From NCBI RefSeq assembly GCF_902167145.1, contig NC_050102.1:1054001-1118000 (forward strand): DNA of 64,000 nt, written 5' to 3'. The stretch comes from Zea mays. Lineage: Eukaryota; Streptophyta; Magnoliopsida; Poales; Poaceae. Positions 57,101 through 64,000 of this stretch are shown here, in pieces. The translations under genes and the position numbers were made by a program. Each line of letters begins with the position of its first letter. Within the stretch, counting starts at the first letter, position 1. Below the pieces are notes generated by a model. The model saw nothing but the letters and a program-made list of their open reading frames with translations. It was not told the origin of the DNA and ran no database searches.

Positions 57101-57900
57101 TCCATCCTAATTCATTTTTTGAAACATACTAATAGGATCTAGGTGAGGGAGGGGTGAATAGCCTAAAAATTATATAAAAACAATATTAACTTCATTTTGT
57201 CCTCCTTGGACTTAAGCCACTTAGATGAGTCAACATTGTTCATGTCTTCCTCAAAAGAGGTAGGATTGCCCTCGACATTTATATCGTCACTCATATAAAT
57301 ATCATAGTCATTGGGAATCACTAGCCTCTTGTTCCTTTGAAATTTTCTAAGAACATGTTCATTACTTTCCACATGAGGTTATTCTATCTCCTTATAACCT
57401 TAGCATCATAACTTCTATGGTTATCAACCATGTCACTAATCTAGTTGATCTCATCAAGAAGACTAATGTCTACCTACGAAACAAAGAACACAAGTAAGCA
57501 CTCTAATGTATGTAGCCCAATGAAAGTGCTGACTCCATATCTATGGCTAAGATCACAAAAGTGATGTTTCACAACAAAAGACAACAATTGTTCGATGATA
57601 GATTGATCTAAATAAAAATTTGAACTCTAATATGAGTGACTCATGTTGATTATATAATTCAAAGGGCAATCAAGAACCCCCTATTTGCTCCCCATAATTG
57701 CCTACACGTTACATAGTCCAATGACTTAAAAGACAGTGATGCAACACCTTGATAGATTTTTAATGTTGAGTTGTTTCAATTGTTTGCATTGATTTCGGTA
57801 AAATTTTGATATCAAAACAAAGCTATCAGTTATATTTTTAAATTATCTTCCATCCATAGGTGAATCATCAAAAATAGAGTCCATATGATTCTAAGGCATC
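54105..57900. repeat. Imperfect tandem segmental duplication (~2 kb units)
   Basis: The left unit (54105-56365) and the right unit (56366-57900) share two blocks in the same order. 54125-54640 resembles 56375-57010 (CTAATCATGCATGC, GTTAATATGGAGC, GGAATATTCCTAGGATTAGA, CGTTATAAATATTTGATTAT). 55920-56350 resembles 57420-57880 (ATGATAGATTGATCTAAATA, TTACATAGTCCAA). Offsets drift from 2250 to 1530 bp because of indels. AT-rich, no intact gene. Confidence 0.75.
57163..57372 (-). pseudogene. Copia polyprotein remnant
   Basis: A 69-codon minus frame carries a P-x-S-F-E-E-x-M, SSKWL and K-x-D-K-M-K arrangement, which in Copia polyproteins is the linker just before reverse transcriptase. It lies next to a GTGAGGGAGGGGTGAATAG block (57143-57161) like those at the start of Copia LTRs. 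The rest of pol is missing. Confidence 0.5.
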
Positions 57901-58963
57901 CGCTTAATTTTACTGTAGGTTAGTCCTGGATTCCTAGATGGACTCAAACTTGATACAAAATAGGCCTCCAAATTTGCTTGGATTCCCTTGCCGACCTCCA
58001 AAGGTTACCGCAAAGGAGAAGGATGTCCAAAGGCTTCCTTGGTATGTTCTCGATCTTCTTGGGGCATTCTCCAACTTGGACCAGTGTCCCAAGGGTGAAT
58101 ATTAGACCCACAACGATGACACAATGTTTTGCAGAAACAACAAAAAATGTGATTGATTGTTTGCATGTATTGATGATGTGATCTTAATATCAAACTAGAT
58201 TCATTTAAAAGCTTATCAAATAAGTTTTCCATCAAGTGCTCGTGGGCCTCAAACTAACTCTGGATGAAGGAGTTATAGCCTTTCCAATAAAGTACCGCCA
58301 AACCACAGATGAACTAAAAGTTTAACTTTAATGGACTTGCATTTTGAGGTTAACACTATCACCACCACCATTGTTTCTAAGTGTATTTCAAATACTAATA
58401 TTAGTGAGCAACCAATTCTTAATTTTGTCATTATATAAATGTAGGAAAGAGCCTACCTTATACTCAATGGTTGTATCGATAGGTGTTATATCCTTACCAG
58501 TAAGGTTGGCTCTTTCCCCTTTTGCTATTTAGGAAGGACTAGAAAGAGATTGAAAACATAATAAAAAAGGCTAAGAAGTTGGAAAGGAAAAATGTTTTCG
58601 AGAGGTGCTAATCAACCTAGTTTTATCTAGCCAACCTATGTTCATGCTATCCTTTTTTTAGATCCAATAAGTGCACTAATATAGATTTATTATTTGAAAT
58701 CAAGTTTTTTTGGAAGTTGAGCAACATAAAAAGAAATATACATCGGTTAAATGGTTATTGTTTGTTAGCCAAAGGAGTAATGGGGAATGTCAATTCTAAA
58801 CTTAGAGTTACACAACAAATGTTTATTAAGCAAATAATAGGTGTTCAAACTTTATAACCAAAATGAGATATGGTAAAAGATCTTACGAAATACAAACTTA
58901 GGAAATAAGACATTAAGTGAAGCCTATGAAAGAGCCGGTGATTCATGTGTATTGAAAGTCTTA
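57901..58963. other. AT-rich DNA without recognised gene
   Basis: No coding signal. A weak foldback at about 58446-58516 pairs AAAGAGCCTACCTTA with the reverse complement of AAGGTTGGCTCTTT. Confidence 0.3.
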
Positions 58964-59091
58964 GGACTTGTTTGGTTGCATCTGGATCGGAGGGGATTAA
59001 GAGTGATTAAATCACCTTCTCTTCAATTTTGATTAGGAAGGGATTTAATCCACTCCAATCGTCTTGAACCTACTCCTAATCGAACAAGCCG
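58964..59091. mobile_element. Tourist-like MITE, 128 bp
   Basis: The left end GGACTTGTTTGGTTG and the reverse complement of the right end (CGGCTTGTTCGATTA) match at 10 of 15 positions. TTA lies on both sides (58961-58963 and 59092-59094), the PIF/Harbinger target. Confidence 0.7.
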
Positions 59092-60206
59092 TTAAAGCTG
59101 ATTTGGTGACTAGGGAAATGGAATGGGTCGATAGAGGAAGAATCCCCTTGCTATTCAATCCTCTATTTTCATGTACACCAAACTAGCTAGTCTTAATGGG
59201 CCGGGTGTGAAAAGCTAGTTACTAGATCTAGCAGGTTGGTTCAAGATAGACAGTAGTGGTAAGCAAACTAGATATATTGGGAATACATGTGTCGAGGCGT
59301 GGTATGTACTAAGCAAGCTCTAGATATTGGGTGACTTGCAGTAACACTTACTACTGCTCCAGTTGGTCGCCTGCTAGCTGCCTGAATTCTCGGAACTCTC
59401 TGAGCGGCCAATCAGCATCGACGATGGATATTGGATATGATGGGGCGGCCAGCAACCTCATCACAGCGACCGCGTACCTGCCTAGCTGCATGTATGTATG
59501 TTATTAGTACGTACGCGTAGATACGTATTATGGAGCAGATATATATATAGCTGCATGCATGCTGTATGTATATGCATATTGTATCTATCTATCAGAACTG
59601 CCGCCTGTTTGTTAAGTTGCCTTGGAAGTAACTCCTCTATAAACAGAACATACATATGATCCTAGCTAGCTTGAACATTAATCTTACAGAGCCGGCTGGC
59701 CGGCTGGATTGAAGGGCCAGTTCCGTCCGATCCGTGCAGGAAAGGAAAGGAAAGCAAAGGAACAGGGTGCCGTCCGCCGGGCGGGCAGTTGGCTCTCGTT
59801 TCCTTTCAAGCTACGGCCTCATCGATCGAGCGAGCAGTCAGCAACCAGCAACCAACCAAGGCCGCCTGCCGTCCATCTCTTTCAACTCGCTCCTACTCCT
59901 CTCTTCTCTTCTCTTCTCCCTGCAGCATTATTACATGCGTGCTGCTCATCAAGCAGGCACGCGACGCAAGCACACCAGACTACTCTACCTATCACTGCCA
60001 CCTCGCTGCTGGCTCCTCTTGCAGCAGGCTCTGCATCCATGCCAATTGCCAATGCACGTCATCTCTGTCAAGACTGCATGCTTCCTCCTACCCAACACAC
60101 ACACACACACACAAACCCTACTGCAAGCGTTGCACTACTAGTCTACTAGTAGTATTGCATACAATTCCTCAGCTCCGGTTGGCATTTATTAAACATATAT
60201 ATGATA

Positions 60207-60245
<39 letters not shown>

Positions 60246-60775
60246 TGTTGGTTTTAATTTAACTATTCCTTCGCTCTGAAATATAAGAAACAAATCTAGT
60301 TTTGTTTTCAAGTCAAACTATATATATATACCAACTTTAACTAAATTTATATATAAGAAAAAATAGCTCTCAAGCAATCATGTATGTATAAGCATGTAGC
60401 TTGCTAGGCCGGTTGTCGTTCCTAGCCCTCTAACAACATGCATGCGTGTACTCATAATAAGCTGCTACGTACCTCTAGCTAGTCTTGTTTTTAATTTTTA
60501 TGACGACGACGACGACTCAAGCAAGCTCTCTCAACAACTAGTGCTATATGAACTAACTGGATGGACTGCTGATGAGTGCTTTAATTTCTCAGTCGTAGCT
60601 CAATTAAACAAGGAAAACTGTTTGCTTGTTTTTGTTGCACAAGTCGCAGTGTACTTGCAGCTATATAGATCAGAGCTTTGCAAGGTAGAGGTCGATGATC
60701 AGCGCGCACGCGGTAGCATCAAACTAATTGAAATTAGAACAGCTAGCTGGCCACCTGGATATATATACACGACGG
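59092..60775 (+). other. Candidate non-coding transcription unit
   Basis: A TATA-like CTATAAACAGA at about 59637 is followed by a GC-richer, purine- then pyrimidine-rich stretch (59700-60130) resembling a 5' leader. Three overlapping ORFs there (up to 157 codons) are low in complexity and share no known motif. It may be a leader whose gene was lost or a non-coding RNA. The (AT)n run at 60209-60242 and the repeat-bearing DNA after 60776 argue against a long gene. Confidence 0.25.
60209..60242. repeat. (AT)n microsatellite
   Basis: Uninterrupted AT dinucleotide run of about 17 units. Confidence 0.95.
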
Positions 60776-61039
60776 CATTAAAATGCACCTCGGTGCATTC
60801 TTTATATTGAATGTACCCAAGGTGCAATAACACCTCGAGCACGCCCTCAGCCCTCCTGTACGCGCGCCTCTCTGCCCCCCGCCGCGAGTATCCTCTAATT
60901 GCAAACTTAAGTCTCTGTTTTTACTCATTGATTACCATTGCATGCTGTGTTGTTACTCCAGTTACAACGTTTGTTGCTTGTTGATTGTAACTATGGATAT
61001 CCGCTAATTGCAAACTCATGATTGCGTGTTGTTCTGCAG

Positions 61040-61161
61040 GATGCAAACATACTTGATGTGTTTGTCCCCAGGGTGCGGCAAACATTTGATACAAGGGAAG
61101 AAGCCTACCTCTTTTACCTTGACTATGCAAAGTTGGCTGGTTTTAGTGTCAGGACAAAGAG
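61040..61161 (+). pseudogene. FAR1/FRS-type DNA-binding domain fragment
   Basis: About 40 codons after a TTCTGCAG splice-acceptor-like site encode a VPRV...TFDTREEAY.FY..YAKLAGFSVR arrangement, the start of the FAR1 zinc-finger domain of FAR-RED IMPAIRED RESPONSE and related sequences, which derive from MULE transposases. A GTGTAA donor-like site follows at 61162. It reads like one exon with intron edges. The remaining domains are absent, and the local plus-strand ORF stops at 61207. Confidence 0.65.
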
Positions 61162-61199
61162 GTGTAATTGCAACTGCTGGTGTGGTGTGATTGTAACCC

Positions 61200-61485
61200 C
61201 GCATTAGGTGTGATTACAACTGCTGTATAATTTTACCCAAATATCTGTTAAAAAAATGTAAACAAAATGATTACAACTGCTGGTGTGTTGTAATTGCAAC
61301 TACTGGTGTGGTGTGGATGCAACTGCTGAGTTGCTCTGATGTGATTGCAAGTACTGAATAACTCTGGGAATTTTGTTAAAAAATATGATTGCAACTGCTG
61401 GTCTGGTGTAATTGCAACTGCTGGCCTGGTGTGATTGCAACTTCTATATAACTAGATGCAACTGCTGGTCTGGTTCGAAAATTGT
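61200..61485 (+). repeat. Degenerate minisatellite
   Basis: At least eight units around GATTGCAACTGCTGGTGTGGT, 20-45 bp apart, with variation in the T/C and final part. It extends the sequence just after the FAR1-like fragment, whose last codons already contain the unit. Confidence 0.75.
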
Positions 61486-61670
61486 AGCATTCTGTCGGGA
61501 GCGTGCGGGAGGGACGAAGACGAAGCGTCGGTTCGGCCTGGGTGGGGCGGTTGGCTCGGACCAGGTTTTCCTGGCGCGTAGGTTCGGCCTGGGTGCATTC
61601 TCTATATTGAATGCACCCATGTGTAATATATAAATACAGTATATATATATATATATAGGGCAGGAATAAC

Positions 61671-63847
61671 GGGAGCCTTAGGTTTCCAATAGTTAAAGAA
61701 AGCCCAGGTCGATCATCTCTGCAACCTGGTTCAACCCAGCGCACCGACTAGACCAGGCTGTCGGTTGCACCACCCGCACCAACGTCTGTGCGCGCAAAAA
61801 AGAAATGCATGCATGAGTCAAACACGTCCCCTTGCATGCGCATAAATTTAGGAGAGATATGTACGGCGGTTTCTATTTTTAAATGCTTTATTTCCTCCAT
61901 AAATTTAGGATCGCTGCAACAGCCATGCAACTAGACTCGTAAGGACCATTTTATGATATATACTGCTACTAAATATGCTACCATGTGTAGATAATTAAGC
62001 AATTCGGTATACTGCGTAAAAATCTGTTATCAGCGGCATGCACACAAATTTATGATGAAAATAATGTGCAATGAAAGGAAATGAATTGCACGCATAGAAA
62101 CAAAAAATCGTATTTAATGTTTTATTTGCTTCATAAATATAGAATCCCTCCAACAGCCATGCAGCTAAACACATTAGATCTAGTTTATGATATATATTGA
62201 TACAAATTATACTACATGGTGTAGCTATTTATGCAATTCGTTACACTGCGTAAAAAATCTGGCATGTTGTTCACTGGTGAACGCATCTCCGGGTTGGAGC
62301 GTAATAACCTTAAGTTTTGAGCATAAAATTCTTTAATTATAAGCGTAAATACCGAGCCAATGTGAGAGATTGATAGCTCTAGTAGGTTGTTATTACGATC
62401 CTATTTTTATGGCAGATCCGAAAAACATGGCAGCCGCATGCATGCGGTTATACAGATCCAAAAATTATGGCAAAATGCATGCATGAGTCAAACATGTTCC
62501 ATTGCATGTGTGTAAATTTAGGAAAGATATGTGTACCGGTTTCTATTTTAAATGCTTTATTTCCTCCATAAATTTAGGATCGCTGCAACAGCCATGCTGC
62601 TAGACTCGTAATGACCATTTTATGATATATACTTATACTAAATATGCCACACTGTGTAGATAATTATGTAATTCGGTATACTACGTAAAAATCTGTTACC
62701 AACTGCATGCACACGAATTTATGATGGAAAGAATATGCAATGAAAGGAAATGAATTGCATGCATAGAAACAAAAAAATCATATTTAATGTTTTATTTTCT
62801 TCGTAAATATAGGATCCCTCCAACAGCCATGCAGCTAAACGCATTATAACTAGTTTATGATATATACTGATACAAATTATACTACACGGTGTAGGTATTT
62901 ATGCAATTCATTACACTGCGTAAAAAATCTGGCATGTTGTTCACTGGTGGACGCATCTCCGGGTGGAGCGTAAAAACTTTAAGTTTTGAGCATAAAATCC
63001 CTCAATTATAAGTGTAAATATCGAGTCAATGTGAGAGGTTGATAGCTCTAGTAGGTTGTTATTACTATCCTATTTTTATCACAGATCTGAAAATATGGCA
63101 GCCGCATGCATGCGATTTCTATTTTTATACAGATCCAAAAAATATGGCAAAAATCGTGGGAGTTTTCATTGCATGCGCGCAAATTACGAACAGCATAAAT
63201 CAAGGAATTGTCTTTCCAATGTGCATGCAGTAAACTGATATACGAACTCCGTGTTTAAGCATAAAATCGTACAGTTTTTGGCGTAAATAATACATGTGGT
63301 AGGCATAAAACACAATAATCGAAAACAAAACTGCGCCGGATCGGAGGATGTCACGCGCGATCATCGCTGCGCGCATCTCGGGCCTTCAGTGACGCCGTTC
63401 GCTCGAAGATCGCGCCTCATGCGTCACCGTCGCTACTCGCACGTCGACGGGCGTCGCTTGCTCACCGGCCTTGGAAGTACCGCCTCCTCGGGACCTCGGG
63501 GACACCGCCGCTTGCCAGCACAAGGGCCCCGCTGTCGCTCGCCCTCTGGATCGGGGAGCCGCCGCCACCGACCGGGGAACCGCCCCCACTACTCCGGATC
63601 GAGGAACCTCCGCCATCACGCGTCGAGGTCATGGAGTTGCGGCCACCGGCTGGGGGTCCACCGCCGCGCACGCTCTGGGGCAACCGCCATCGTCGCACGC
63701 GGTGTCGCTAATGAATCGTGGTGGAGCGTAAAAAACTGAACCCTAGCACTCCGGGTCCTGTTTTATAGACGTCCGGATGTGGTCCGGTTCGACCGGATTG
63801 CACCGTCCGACCTGGGCTTCATCTAGTTATTAGAAGCCCAGGGCTCC
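61671..63847. mobile_element. 2.2-kb inverted-repeat element, possibly MULE-like
   Basis: About 65 bp at the left (GGAGCCTTAGGTTTCC ... GAAAGCCCAGGTCG) match the reverse complement of the right end (GGAGCCCTGGGCTTCT ... GAAGCCCAGGTCG) at roughly three quarters of positions. TA-rich microsatellites lie just outside each end. The interior holds 670-bp tandem repeats and a GC-rich segment at 63335-63715 whose ORFs on both strands carry no motif. No transposase. No clear 9-bp duplication, perhaps because the flanks are simple repeats. Confidence 0.55.
61806..63130 (+). repeat. Tandem ~670-bp repeat with internal half-repeats
   Basis: GCATGAGTCAAACA at 61811 recurs at 62481, and the following 600 bp match with modest divergence. 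Within each unit, a block with TTTATTTCCTCCATAAAT, CAACAGCCATGCA and TGCGTAAAAATCTG recurs about 240 bp later in altered form. Confidence 0.8.
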
Positions 63848-63972
63848 TAATATATAAACTATATATATATATTAAAATTAGGGCAAATCTTATATATTTT
63901 AGGACCAAGGGAGTACATAGTTAAGTAAAATATTTTTAATGCTTCATAAACCATATCAATATTTTTAACATT
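63848..63972. other. AT-rich spacer
   Basis: No feature beyond an (AT)n tract and a GGACCAAGGGAGTA piece resembling one end of a Stowaway MITE. Confidence 0.3.
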
Positions 63973-64000
63973 CACTACCGGAATCCGGGCCTTTGCCGAG
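63973..64000 (+). mobile_element. 5' end of a CACTA transposon, cut by window edge
   Basis: CACTACCGGAATCCGGGCC followed by TTTGCCGAG. CACTA at the terminus and the TTTGCCGAG subterminal unit are familiar from maize CACTA elements. The rest lies outside. Confidence 0.65.

Larger units (their letters stand above)
60776..61625 (+). mobile_element. Small mosaic element carrying a FAR1-like fragment
   Basis: Bounded by two copies of a near-palindrome (GGTGCATTCTTTATATTGAA at about 60791 and GGTGCATTCTCTATATTGAA at about 61592). GC-rich subterminal DNA is on each side and a gene-like fragment lies between. The structure suggests a Pack-type transposon. I could not confirm a target duplication. 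Confidence 0.45.

Noticed and set aside
59709..60262. Three overlapping ORFs of 135-157 codons
   Set aside because: Low-complexity, end in simple repeats (CACACA, ATATAT) and contain no motif. More like a leader or non-coding RNA.

Overview
This is a plant nuclear window, most likely maize (Zea mays) or a very close grass. The inference rests on nested LTR retrotransposons, including a Ji/Opie-type Copia element, on several classes of small DNA transposons, and on only two convincing host genes. I could not run a database search, so family names rest on recognised motifs and structure.

Layout. Positions 1-429 are the 3' end of an LTR. 430-1950 holds degraded repeat DNA, including a LINE reverse-transcriptase scrap. 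A complete seven-exon gene for a DDRGK1/UFBP1-type protein of the UFM1 (ufmylation) pathway lies on the minus strand at 2213-5023. From 5545 to 39967 there is one nested stack. An old Ji/Opie-like relic, carrying a 362-bp hairpin MITE, is followed by a Tekay-like Gypsy chromovirus on the minus strand (7301-39967). A Copia-type element with a gag remnant but no visible pol (minus strand, 8641-29306, TSD GTGTG) sits in the 3' LTR of the Gypsy element. A nearly intact Ji/Opie element (plus strand, 10986-19983, TSD CTCAT) sits inside that Copia element. A solo LTR (35111-35999, TSD GGAAA) also interrupts the Gypsy gag. LTR divergence read by eye falls from about 6% to 2% to 0.2% from the outer to the inner element, as the nesting requires.

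From 39968 to 64000 the DNA is AT-rich and repeat-dominated. It holds an LTR-like remnant, Stowaway-like and Tourist-like MITEs, a non-autonomous CACTA element with a CTT duplication (47410-48361), an imperfect segmental duplication (about 54.1-57.9 kb), a small element carrying a FAR1-like fragment (60776-61625), a 2.2-kb inverted-repeat element with internal 670-bp repeats (61671-63847) and the first bases of another CACTA element at the right edge. The second host gene, an intronless gibberellin 2-oxidase of the C20 class, is at 52076-53227.

The two host genes act in unrelated processes: ER-associated ufmylation and gibberellin inactivation. The other genes serve the transposable elements. 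The young Ji/Opie element appears complete, while the Gypsy and gag-only elements are decayed or non-autonomous. I found no CRISPR array, bacterial-type system or convincing new enzyme system. The most unusual items are the in-frame hydrophobic intron of the DDRGK1 gene, the gag-only Copia element with its 5.6-kb repeated non-coding domain, the extra ORF upstream of gag in the Gypsy element, and the FAR1-bearing and 670-bp-repeat elements.
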